Shown here: positions 54,149-61,772 of the stretch, piece by piece
Layout: every line of letters starts with the position of its first letter
Position numbering within the stretch: position 1 is the first letter of the stretch
Origin: Flavobacterium sp.
GTDB taxonomy: Bacteria; Bacteroidota; Bacteroidia; Flavobacteriales; Flavobacteriaceae
Direction: 5' to 3'
Assembly: GCF_027531905.1 (NCBI RefSeq)
Contig: NZ_JAPZSU010000002.1
Location: 142,163-206,162, forward strand
DNA: 64,000 nucleotides
Position numbers and translations under genes: made by a program
The notes under the pieces: model-generated
The model's database searches: none
Told to the model about the DNA's origin: nothing
Seen by the model: only the letters and a program-made list of their open reading frames with translations

Positions 54149-54796
54149 ATGAAACTGCTAAAAATCATATTTATTATGCAACTTTTTTTTACTCTTAATA
54201 ATTGCAGACAGAAGGAAGATGTTTCAATGGGTAAAGAGCCCGACAGTTATTTGAATTTTGAAAAAAAAGTATTTAAGGAGGTTTTTATAGAAATTGTAGA
54301 CTCTACTCATAAAGATGGTAGAGTGTATTTGCAAGAACTTCCCGGAATGGACTTTGAAAAAAGAAAAGCTAAATTTGAAAAAGACACTAATAAACTAGTT
54401 TTTGCAATTTTTGATTTTACTTGGCCAATTTGGAAAGAAAACAAAAAAGAAATTATCAATCATTACAACAATTCAGAATTCGCATACGATGATTCGAAAG
54501 ATATTGAAAAGTTTAAAATAGACTTACAGGAATTCCCTAATTCAAAATACATTTTCAAGTATAACTCTAAATTCCCAAAGGGAGATAAATATAAAATTTG
54601 GGAAACTAAATATGATTTTGAATTTGCGGGAGCATTAGTGTTTTCAAGAATTCAATTTACAAAGAATTTCGAGAAAGGAGCATTAGCTGTTAGTTATGCC
54701 TGCGGGACAAAATGTGGTTGGAATTATTTAGTTTTTATAAAAAAGAAAAACCAGAAATGGATTGTTGAAGAAGTTAAAGTAACATCGATGTCTTAA
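54149..54796 (+). CDS. Lipoprotein of unknown function
   Basis: 215 residues. A hydrophobic leader (LLKIIFIMQLFFTLNNC) ends in Cys19, a plausible though imperfect lipobox, so the protein is probably exported and lipid-anchored. The mature part has YACGTKCGWNYLVFIKKK with a C-G-T-K-C pair near residue 190, which could form a disulfide or bind a metal. No family recognised. It precedes the VOC lipoprotein gene by about 60 bases on the same strand. Confidence 0.65.
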   Translation: MKLLKIIFIMQLFFTLNNCRQKEDVSMGKEPDSYLNFEKKVFKEVFIEIVDSTHKDGRVYLQELPGMDFEKRKAKFEKDTNKLVFAIFDFTWPIWKENKKEIINHYNNSEFAYDDSKDIEKFKIDLQEFPNSKYIFKYNSKFPKGDKYKIWETKYDFEFAGALVFSRIQFTKNFEKGALAVSYACGTKCGWNYLVFIKKKNQKWIVEEVKVTSMS

Positions 54797-54853
54797 TCGT
54801 GAATATCAAATCCAAGTTATAGAGTTTTTAATATCAACTTAAAGAATACTCCT

Positions 54854-55468
54854 ATAAAAAAGTATACACTTATCTTTTTGAACCTAGTACTATTGGCGAG
54901 TGCCGTAGGATGTGGCAATTCTGAACAAAAATCTTCCAAGAACAGTGCAAAAGAAGCTACTGCCAAGCAATCTTTGACCCACAAGCCAACTCCAATTACC
55001 CAAAAAATAACACCTTGTCTTTGGGTTGATAAAGACGCAAAAGCGGTGGTGAAATATTACCTTTCTATTTTCAAAGACGGCAAACTAAAAGAATTCCATC
55101 GTTACAAAAATCCACCACAAGAAAACGGACAAGCAGGTCAAGACTACTTCGAAACCGCAGTGATGGAAATTGGGGATATAGAGTTTAGTATTTTGGCAGC
55201 GGGACCCTACTTCAAGTTTAACGAATCCATTTCCTTTGTTATTAAATGCAAAGACCAAGCAGAAGTGGATTATTATTGGGAGGCTTTGACCGCCAATGGA
55301 GGAGAAGAAGGCGCTTGTGGATGGTGTAAAGACAAATATGGTCTTTCGTGGCAAGTCGTTCCCGTGGAGTATTTTGACCTCATTAATAGCTCTGATGCTA
55401 AAGTGAGAGAAAAAGCAATGAGGAATACTTTTAAACAAAAGAAGTTGATACTGTCAGCTCTAAAATAA
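54854..55468 (+). CDS. VOC-fold (PhnB-like) lipoprotein whose start codon is ATA
   Basis: 204 residues if read from 54854. That frame gives ATA-AAA-AAG and then YTLIFLNLVLLASAVGC, a perfect lipoprotein signal starting where ATG would be expected; the first usual alternative is a TTG at 54878, inside the signal. The rest is a PhnB-type glyoxalase/VOC domain (TPCLWVDKDAKAVVKYYLSI, GACGWCKDKYGLSWQVVP). VOC proteins of this branch bind small molecules or act on them; the lipoprotein form is unusual. The missing ATG may lower or abolish expression, or be a sequence error. Confidence 0.7.
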   Translation: MKKYTLIFLNLVLLASAVGCGNSEQKSSKNSAKEATAKQSLTHKPTPITQKITPCLWVDKDAKAVVKYYLSIFKDGKLKEFHRYKNPPQENGQAGQDYFETAVMEIGDIEFSILAAGPYFKFNESISFVIKCKDQAEVDYYWEALTANGGEEGACGWCKDKYGLSWQVVPVEYFDLINSSDAKVREKAMRNTFKQKKLILSALK

Positions 55469-55544
55469 AGCATAAATGAATGTTATTTGCCTTTTTTACT
55501 CGCTTATACAGATTTTAAAACCCATAAATAATCCTAAAAAAGCA

Positions 55545-56381
55545 TTACTTCTTTTTAAATTCTAAAGGATTTTCGCCAACAACTTTTTTAAAAATGCGAT
55601 TAAAATAGGATAGACTTTCAAAGCCGCATTCGTAACAAGTTTCCGTAACATTTTTATCTTCTTTTAAAAGGCGTTTGGCTTGCTCAATTCGGTATTGATT
55701 TAGAAATTCGATGAAGGTTAATCGGGTCATTTTTTTGAAATACCTACAAAAAGCAGCTTTGGACAAATGGGTGAGTTGTGCCATTTCTTCAATAGTAATG
55801 GTGCGCTGGAAATTCTTTTCGATAAAAGTATAGACTACTTTGAGTCGGGTTTGTTCTTTATTATTATAAAAATTTTCAAACGGAAATTCGTGTAAAAAAG
55901 TCCTTTCTACAGAAGTTGCTAGTGTTTGAAATAACGATAAAACCGCTATAAATTGCTCAAAATGGGGCAACAAATGAATGGTTTTTAATTGTTTTCCAAT
56001 GCTGGCTTTTGTATTTCCGTGAAAACAAATTACTTTTTTGGCATTTTCAAACAGCTGATGAATTGCTGCTAATTCTGGGGTAGATTCGAAATCATTCTTG
56101 AAAAAATCGGCTTTGATTTGCAAAACCACTTTTTCATAGTCGGTTCGAATGCCGTAATCAAAATTTAAATGAGGAATATTAGAACCAATAAACACCAAAT
56201 CGCTTCCTTCAAATTGTCCAACATGATTTCCTACTCGTCTGGTGCCTTGTGGTGCTTCAATAAATGTTAATTCAAATTCAGGATGAAAATGCCAATAATA
56301 AAAATCATTGAGTTTTGGATTAACCAAAATCCGAAAGGAACTACCCGCTAAGCGCTTAATGTCTTCTAATACAATTTTCAT
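55545..56381 (-). CDS. AraC family transcriptional regulator
   Basis: 278 residues. The N-terminal part is a cupin-like sensor domain (HFHPEFELTFIEAPQGTRRV, about 31-50). The last 100 residues have two helix-turn-helix units of the AraC type (TIEEMAQLTHLSKAAFCRYFKK and NVTETCYECGFESLSYFNRIFKK). Regulators of this kind often respond to sugars or other small compounds. It is divergent from the PhyH-type oxygenase gene, with a 150-base shared control region, so it most likely regulates that gene. Confidence 0.85.
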   Translation of the reverse strand: MKIVLEDIKRLAGSSFRILVNPKLNDFYYWHFHPEFELTFIEAPQGTRRVGNHVGQFEGSDLVFIGSNIPHLNFDYGIRTDYEKVVLQIKADFFKNDFESTPELAAIHQLFENAKKVICFHGNTKASIGKQLKTIHLLPHFEQFIAVLSLFQTLATSVERTFLHEFPFENFYNNKEQTRLKVVYTFIEKNFQRTITIEEMAQLTHLSKAAFCRYFKKMTRLTFIEFLNQYRIEQAKRLLKEDKNVTETCYECGFESLSYFNRIFKKVVGENPLEFKKK

Positions 56382-56495
56382 TTTATCCTGTTTTATCGTA
56401 TAAATGTACTATTGAATCATTTAAAATCCAATAAAACATCAATATAGTACAAATTGTGGTAAATTTTGTGACAATTCAACCACTAGATTCCTGCT

Positions 56496-56503
56496 AATTT
56501 TGG
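56496..56503 (+). promoter_or_regulatory. Likely -7 promoter element of the PhyH-type gene
   Basis: taattttg fits TAnnTTTG, 28 bases before the ATG. A tttg at 56466-56469 is 26 bases upstream, somewhat far for a -33 element. The region 56452-56476 has aattgtg..acaatt symmetry that could be the AraC site. Confidence 0.4.
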
Positions 56504-56531
56504 GTTATCAAATTAACCTAATATTTTAATT

Positions 56532-57524
56532 ATGGAAAATAAAAACCAAACTATGGCGCCAACCATGACGCCAACAATGGCGACTAATGCGCACAAGGAC
56601 ATTCCTGGAAACCCATCTGTGGCTAAATCCAGTGAACATAAATTAAATGACCGATCTAATGGCAAACCGCTTCGTTTACTTACAGAAGAGCAATGGGATT
56701 TCTGGGTAACCAATGGTTATATTGTGATCAAAAGTGCTGTACCAAAGGAGAATGCAGAACGATTGGCTAATTTTATTTGGGAATTTGAAGAAAAAAATCC
56801 AAACGACCCATCCAGTTGGTATGCACCACCGAGAGCAGAGATGCAAATGAAGGAATTAACCAATAGTGGTATGGTGGAACTGTACAATCATCAGTACCAA
56901 TGGGACAACCGTCAAATGCAAAAAGTGTATGATGCTTTTGCAGATGTTTGGGGAACAGAAAAGTTATGGGTGACTATCGATCGCGCCAATTTGAATTTTC
57001 CTGTTCGTCCCGATCATGAATTCAAAGGATTCATTCATTGGGATTACGATCCTGAAACAAAACCTCAAAATGTTCAGGGAGTTTTGGCATTGGTTGATAC
57101 AACTGATGAAAATATGGGAGGATTTCAGTGCATTCCTGAATTATTTCGCACGTATGACACTTGGAAAGTAACTCAGCCAGAAGATAGAAATCGGTTTCAA
57201 CCTGACGTAACTGAATTTAAAGATAAATTTGTTAAAGTTAAAATGGAAGCTGGAGATTTGTTGATTTTTAATAGTTTACAACCGCATGGAATTCGCCCAA
57301 ATTTAACCCAAGATAAAGTGCGTATTGCACAATATATTTCGATGATGCCCGCCGAGGAAGATAATGAAGCCTTAAAAGCGTGGCGCATCAATTCATGGCG
57401 AAACCGCATTGCACCTGAAGGATATGCGTTTCCTGGTGATCCAAGAAAATGGGAAATTACAAAACACAAAACGGCTGAATTAACCGATTTAGGAAAAAAA
57501 ATATTAGGCTTGGAAAAGTGGTAG
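56532..57524 (+). CDS. Phytanoyl-CoA dioxygenase (PhyH)-like 2OG-Fe(II) oxygenase
   Basis: 330 residues. The first 40 residues are Met-, Pro- and Thr-rich (NQTMAPTMTPTMATNAHKD) and look disordered. The oxygenase core starts at TEEQWDFWVTNGYIVIKSAV. The iron triad is His169-x-Asp171 (HWDYDPE) and His252 (PHGIRPN). PhyH-like enzymes hydroxylate many small molecules with O2 and 2-oxoglutarate; the substrate is unknown. A divergent AraC gene and a strong terminator show that it is a regulated single-gene unit. Confidence 0.85.
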   Translation: MENKNQTMAPTMTPTMATNAHKDIPGNPSVAKSSEHKLNDRSNGKPLRLLTEEQWDFWVTNGYIVIKSAVPKENAERLANFIWEFEEKNPNDPSSWYAPPRAEMQMKELTNSGMVELYNHQYQWDNRQMQKVYDAFADVWGTEKLWVTIDRANLNFPVRPDHEFKGFIHWDYDPETKPQNVQGVLALVDTTDENMGGFQCIPELFRTYDTWKVTQPEDRNRFQPDVTEFKDKFVKVKMEAGDLLIFNSLQPHGIRPNLTQDKVRIAQYISMMPAEEDNEALKAWRINSWRNRIAPEGYAFPGDPRKWEITKHKTAELTDLGKKILGLEKW

Positions 57525-57536
57525 TTTTTTACCAAC

Positions 57537-57579
57537 AAAAAAAGGTATTTTAGGGTTTACCAAGTAAATACCTTTTTTT
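57537..57579 (+). terminator. Terminator of the PhyH-type gene
   Basis: Perfect 14-bp stem aaaaaaaggtattt (57537-57550) / aaataccttttttt (57566-57579), 15-base loop. Confidence 0.85.
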
Positions 57580-57669
57580 GTTATCTCTTTCATTAGCTAC
57601 CTTTCAATACTTTACTTAAAGATATTGGGAACAGCTTCACGACTGCTAAAAAATAAATAGGGTATGGCA

Positions 57670-57984
57670 TTACTTAGAGTTCGGGGCTATTTTAGTTTTC
57701 AGTTTTCTTTCAATTGAAAAGTAAATAGCAATAAGTCCCATAATTAAAATAGGCAAGACTAAAAGTCCTCCATTAAAAACTAAATAATCGAATAGTAAAA
57801 GTAAAACGATCAAAGAAGAATATAGAAAAATCAGATAATTTGCAGCATACTTGTTCGCCAGTTTCCAATGTTCTACACTTTCTTTAGCACTACCTAATTG
57901 ATATCCATAATAAAAGTTGGGTTTCTTAGGAGGAAAGAATTTTAAAATAATGGTGTAGAGTAATAAAAATACAAGTACCGTCAT
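57670..57984 (-). CDS. SdpI-like membrane protein
   Basis: 104 residues with three hydrophobic segments. The SdpI family signature region is NFYYGYQLGSAKESVEHWKLANKYAA (residues 23-48), resembling the G-Y-R-x-x-x-S-x-x-S...W-x-x-A-N pattern of SdpI/YhfL proteins. In Bacillus, SdpI gives immunity to a membrane-active toxin and controls its repressor, but most bacterial relatives have no known toxin partner. Directly follows the 154-residue membrane protein gene on the same strand (11-base gap). Confidence 0.7.
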   Translation of the reverse strand: MTVLVFLLLYTIILKFFPPKKPNFYYGYQLGSAKESVEHWKLANKYAANYLIFLYSSLIVLLLLFDYLVFNGGLLVLPILIMGLIAIYFSIERKLKTKIAPNSK

Positions 57985-57994
57985 AAACTGAAAT

Positions 57995-58459
57995 TTAATC
58001 TTTAATTTCTATAGCTAATTGTCTTCCTTCTTCAAAAGCTTTTTTATCCATTTGCAAACCTACAACTATACCGATAAGCATACCGATTGGTAAACCGATT
58101 CCTAACAATCCTCCATTTCTAAAAGTTAATCCAAAAATAGATCCAATTGGCAATCCAAAAACAGACAATCCTAAAGCTGTCCAAAGATTGCGATAGTAGT
58201 TTATGGGTACGATTTTAAGTTCCTTTTCAAGTAGTTTTATAATTTTTGCTTGTTTCTGTGTCACTGATTTCGTTAAACCAGACTCTGTTTGAGGTATACT
58301 ATTTATGGCTTCAATATCATTATTTACAGCTTCAATAACTGTAAGAGGTAATTCCTTCTTTTTTAATTCTTTTAGAAAATTTCCGAGTTGGGCGTATTTT
58401 CTACTTAGTTTAATATTTTCAGAGATATCTTGTCTCTCTTTTAGTTCAATGATGTGCAT
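57995..58459 (-). CDS. Membrane protein of unknown function with a helical N-terminal domain
   Basis: 154 residues. The first 90 residues are charged and helical (coiled-coil-like), followed by two Gly-rich hydrophobic segments (LWTALGLSVFGLPIGSIFGL and GGLLGIGLPIGMLIGIVVGL). Glycine zipper patterns (G-x-x-x-G) are obvious in both. It lies 11 bases before the SdpI-like gene, so they are probably co-transcribed. No family could be named. Confidence 0.6.
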   Translation of the reverse strand: MHIIELKERQDISENIKLSRKYAQLGNFLKELKKKELPLTVIEAVNNDIEAINSIPQTESGLTKSVTQKQAKIIKLLEKELKIVPINYYRNLWTALGLSVFGLPIGSIFGLTFRNGGLLGIGLPIGMLIGIVVGLQMDKKAFEEGRQLAIEIKD

Positions 58460-58578
58460 TGTATTCGTTTTTATTATTCTCGGATTTGCCAGCCCGATGC
58501 TTCGGGACTTAAATACAAAATCAATTAAAAATTAAGTCTACTACCCAAATTGGTTGTAGGATGAGTTAGCAAACGGTT

Positions 58579-59598
58579 TCATTTTAAATCTTTACAATTT
58601 TCAATTATTTTTTCTAATGCAGTGATAAATTCAGAAGTATCAAGAAAATAACTTGGATATGCTTTTTTTAATGATTTTATAGAACCCGAAGAAACCAAAA
58701 CAACTGCATTATTATTTGTATCAATTGTTTTTTCTATTTCTAAATAATCTTGTGATGCTATAGCAAAATGTTTTTTCTTGTAACCTCTAATATTAACTAC
58801 TTTTTTCTTTGCATTAATATTAATTATGTAATAATCACCAGTACCAATTTCAATTTGTCTCGCAGAAACTCTTAATGCTTTTAAAATATCTATAACTTTT
58901 AACTTTTTAGCCAATTTTTCACACTCTAGCATTAAATCAGTCATAGATTTAGTAGAATGTTCAGTTAGGACTGGTTGCTTTTCTTTTATGGCAAATAAAG
59001 AGCTTACAATTTTAAAAAATTCAAGCCATTCATCTGGACCTTGACTTGATTTTAATGATGTCTTTGTTATAATTCCAGCTGTTTCTACTGCTGTTGCCCA
59101 ATTGTGTTGAAGTTTTGTTCTTATTTGTAGCTCTAACTTTAACCCATCATATTTTATATTTTTTGAATTATATGTATAGATAAAGTGAACACTTCTATAT
59201 CCAGAATTCTTTGGATTTTCAACATAATCAACTATTCTTTCTAACTTATGATTGTTATTGTTTGCAAGAGATTTCTTTAAGCGAACTAAGTCTTTGGTAT
59301 CTTTTAATACTGCTCTATAACCACCTATATCTTGCATTCCTCCTAGACCCATATTTTCATTTAGGTCAAGTTTGTACTCTATGGAGACAAGTCGTTTTAA
59401 TCTTTGTGACACAAGAATTGGCTCAATTCCACTTTTAGTAAATAAACGCAACAATGAATTTTTCATTACGTTAAGTGGATGTAAATGATTTGTTCTCCAA
59501 GCATTAATAACATCTAAAGCATTATTTCTTTCTTCTTCACTTTTAGAAGTCAATAAAATTTTTCCTGCTTTAGTTATTTGTTTTTTACTGAATATCAT
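58579..59598 (-). CDS. RelA/SpoT-type synthetase-domain protein
   Basis: 339 residues. A pyrophosphokinase domain covers about 60-175 with all synthetase motifs: MQDIGGYRAVLKDTKDL (Asp90, Arg95), PKNSGYRSVHF (133-138) and LELQIRTKLQHNWATAVE (155-172; E156, Q158, His165, Glu172). There is no hydrolase domain. About 55 residues precede it and about 165 helical and mixed residues follow. It could be a small alarmone synthetase or a toxin-type relative (toxSAS/CapRel), which pyrophosphorylate nucleotides or tRNA; no antitoxin gene is adjacent, so the C-terminal part may act in cis. In the accessory segment, probably transferred. Confidence 0.8.
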   Translation of the reverse strand: MIFSKKQITKAGKILLTSKSEEERNNALDVINAWRTNHLHPLNVMKNSLLRLFTKSGIEPILVSQRLKRLVSIEYKLDLNENMGLGGMQDIGGYRAVLKDTKDLVRLKKSLANNNNHKLERIVDYVENPKNSGYRSVHFIYTYNSKNIKYDGLKLELQIRTKLQHNWATAVETAGIITKTSLKSSQGPDEWLEFFKIVSSLFAIKEKQPVLTEHSTKSMTDLMLECEKLAKKLKVIDILKALRVSARQIEIGTGDYYIININAKKKVVNIRGYKKKHFAIASQDYLEIEKTIDTNNNAVVLVSSGSIKSLKKAYPSYFLDTSEFITALEKIIENCKDLK

Positions 59599-59975
59599 TC
59601 GTTTCTTTGTGTTGAAAATCTCTTTTTTTACGTTTTTTGAGAAAATGTTTGCTTACTTGTCAAAAGTTCGACTAACTCATCCTTATCAATCCAAAATCAA
59701 AGAGATAGTTATAATTTTAAATCAAACTTCATTCCCCAAATATAACCGTTTTCTCTTAAAAAATATAAAAATTTTCTGAAAAATTAAGTCGTTTTGATCT
59801 GTAGCTAACATTACTTCTAACTTCTTACTTCGCATGAGCGATGGAAGCGGCATCCTCTTGGGGCGGGGTTCGCCCCAAGAGATATAGCGTACAGCGCGAC
59901 CCCGATGCAGCACTGTCGTGTTTTTGGCACGGTCGTGTACATCGGGGTCATGCCCAAATAAAAAAGGGTGTTATT
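59599..59975. other. 377-bp gene-free stretch with a GC-rich palindromic repeat
   Basis: Holds the upstream region of the RelA/SpoT gene (59599-59760) and copy B of the GC-rich repeat (59831-59957). No gene seen. Confidence 0.7.
59831..59957 (-). repeat. GC-rich palindromic repeat, copy B
   Basis: On the minus strand: tttgggcatgaccccgatgt, a hairpin arm pair (acgaccgtgcc...), gggtcgcgctgtacgct, then the same ctcttggggcg/cgccccaagag hairpin as copy A and gatgccgcttccatcgctca. 44 bases (59846-59889) are identical to copy A, inverted. Copies A and B point at each other across 6.9 kb. Confidence 0.8.
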
Positions 59976-60848
59976 TTATAGCAATTGTTTACTAACGTAC
60001 TGGCAACTTGTTTTGATGGATTCCATAGGGTTGGGAGAGTAGTTGGTTTCTTGCTCCACAAAAAAGTGCTGCATGCCTGAGGCTTTGGCTTGTGCAAAAA
60101 TGGCTTTGAAATTGATGTTGCCTTCGCCAATTTCGGCATTCCAAGCGGGATTGTTTTTGTCCCTATCTTTAACATGCCACATGGTGAAGCGGCCAGGATA
60201 TTTTTGGAACAACTGCAAAGGGTCGTTGCCGGAGCGCACTACCCAGTACAAATCCAATTCAAAATCGACCAGTTTTTTGTCGGTTTCTTTTAGCAAAATA
60301 TCGTAACCGGTTTGGTCACCAAATTTCGTGAATTCAAAATCGTGGTTGTGGTAGGCGAGTTTGAGTCCTGCTTTTTTGCACAAAAGCGCGGCTTCGTTGG
60401 CTTTTTGGGCGATGCGTTTGTAGTCGTCCAATTGGCTTCGCAAAGCGTCTTCTAGCCACGGAATCACCACGTATTCGCTTCCCAATTGATTAGCGCACTC
60501 GATGGAGGCTTTTAGGAAGTCGGCATTGTTGTCTTTGATAAAGGTTTTGAAATCATAATGCCCGCTTGGCGCTTTGAGTCCGTTGTCGTTTAGGATTTTT
60601 TTAAAGTTTTTGGGTGAGGTGCCGAAAAAGCCTTTTTCGCCTGCAAATCCGTAGGTTTCAACTTCTTTGTAGCCGGCTTTGGCAACGTGTTCTAGCACGC
60701 CTTTGACATCTTTGGAAAAGGCTTCGCGCAAGGTGTACAATTGAATGCCGATGTTTTTGGGTTTTGCCGCAAAGGCTAGGGAAGGAGCTAGGGCAACGGC
60801 GCCCAAGGCCAACCCACTATTGATGATGAAATCTCTACGCTTAATCAT
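59976..60848 (-). CDS. Secreted sugar-phosphate isomerase/epimerase-like TIM-barrel protein
   Basis: 290 residues. A Tat-type signal (MIKRRDFIINSGLALGAVAL then ALAFAA-like cleavage site) marks export. The TIM-barrel fold of the xylose-isomerase-like family is visible: GIQLYTLREAFSKDVKGVLE, AKAGYKEVETYGF, KLAYHNHDFEFTK with the metal-binding His/Glu, MWHVKDRDKNN and a final HFFVEQETNYSPN. Such proteins isomerise or epimerise sugars, and in Bacteroidetes they cluster with DUF1080 and GMC/Gfo-Idh genes for 3-keto-sugar use. Last gene of the module. Confidence 0.82.
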   Translation of the reverse strand: MIKRRDFIINSGLALGAVALAPSLAFAAKPKNIGIQLYTLREAFSKDVKGVLEHVAKAGYKEVETYGFAGEKGFFGTSPKNFKKILNDNGLKAPSGHYDFKTFIKDNNADFLKASIECANQLGSEYVVIPWLEDALRSQLDDYKRIAQKANEAALLCKKAGLKLAYHNHDFEFTKFGDQTGYDILLKETDKKLVDFELDLYWVVRSGNDPLQLFQKYPGRFTMWHVKDRDKNNPAWNAEIGEGNINFKAIFAQAKASGMQHFFVEQETNYSPNPMESIKTSCQYVSKQLL

Positions 60849-60867
60849 GGTGGTTCGTTTTTAGGGG

Positions 60868-61758
60868 TTAAATATCACAAATGGCGATGGCTTGTTGCAA
60901 AGCGGCCATTTTATCTTTTTGTTTTGGCATGAATTCTTGTCCCACAAAACCTGTAAAACCAGTGGCAGCAATGGCTTTCATGATGGCGGGATAATTAAGT
61001 TCTTGGGTTTCGTCGATTTCGTTGCGACCCGGCACGCCCGCCGTGTGAAAGTGGGCAATGTACTGCTGGTTTTCCTTGATGGTGCGAATGACATCGCCTT
61101 CATCAATTTGCATGTGATAGATGTCGTACAAGAGCTTGAAATGGGGTGAATTGATTCTTTTGGCCAATTCTACGCCCCAATAGGTTCTGTCGCACTGGTA
61201 ATCTTTGTGGTCGATTTTGCTGTTGAGCAGCTCCATTACCAAGGTAACTTGGTGTTTTTCGGCCAAGGGAATCAGCGTTTGCAAGCCTTTTACACAATTC
61301 TTCCAGCCTTCTTCATCGGTTTTGCCTCTGCGGTTGCCGCTAAAGCAAATCAGGTTTTTGTAGCCCGCCTGAGCCACTAACGGAATCATAGCGGTGTAAT
61401 TTTTTATAAGTTGGTCATGAAATTTTGGGTCGTTGAATCCGTCTACGAGATTCAATTCGGCACCATTGCACATAGTAGATACTAATTGGTATTTTTGCAA
61501 GATAGGCCAGTCTTTGGGACCGACCAAATCAATCCCAGTTATTCCCATTTTCTTGGCAGCTATACAAAGTGCTTCGAGTTCCATATCGCCAAAACACCAA
61601 CGCGCTACGGAATGGTTTATTTTTTCTTTGGTCATAAAATCAGAACTATGGGATGCGTCAGACACCGCCATAGCCGAAAGCGACGACGGAATTCCCATAG
61701 CTACAGTTCCCGCAATTAGGCTTTTTATGGCGGTTCTTCGATTGAAATGATCAGGCAT
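60868..61758 (-). CDS. Secreted hydroxypyruvate-isomerase-like TIM-barrel protein
   Basis: 296 residues. It begins with NRRTAIKSLIAGTVAMGIPS, a Tat-like signal. The barrel contains GITGIDLVGPKDWP, TLVMELLNSKIDHKDYQ and KLLYDIYHMQIDEGD with the metal-ligand Glu, Asp and His of the hydroxypyruvate isomerase (Hyi) family, plus HFHTAGVPGRNEID and GFVGQEF near the end. It starts 14 bases after the MFS gene. Probably acts on a small keto sugar in the periplasm. Confidence 0.82.
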   Translation of the reverse strand: MPDHFNRRTAIKSLIAGTVAMGIPSSLSAMAVSDASHSSDFMTKEKINHSVARWCFGDMELEALCIAAKKMGITGIDLVGPKDWPILQKYQLVSTMCNGAELNLVDGFNDPKFHDQLIKNYTAMIPLVAQAGYKNLICFSGNRRGKTDEEGWKNCVKGLQTLIPLAEKHQVTLVMELLNSKIDHKDYQCDRTYWGVELAKRINSPHFKLLYDIYHMQIDEGDVIRTIKENQQYIAHFHTAGVPGRNEIDETQELNYPAIMKAIAATGFTGFVGQEFMPKQKDKMAALQQAIAICDI

Positions 61759-61772
61759 CTTGCAAGGAAGTA

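Noticed and set aside
57670..58459. SdpI-like and Gly-zipper membrane proteins as a bacteriocin immunity pair
   Set aside because: No toxin precursor, maturation enzyme or ArsR-type repressor was found around them.
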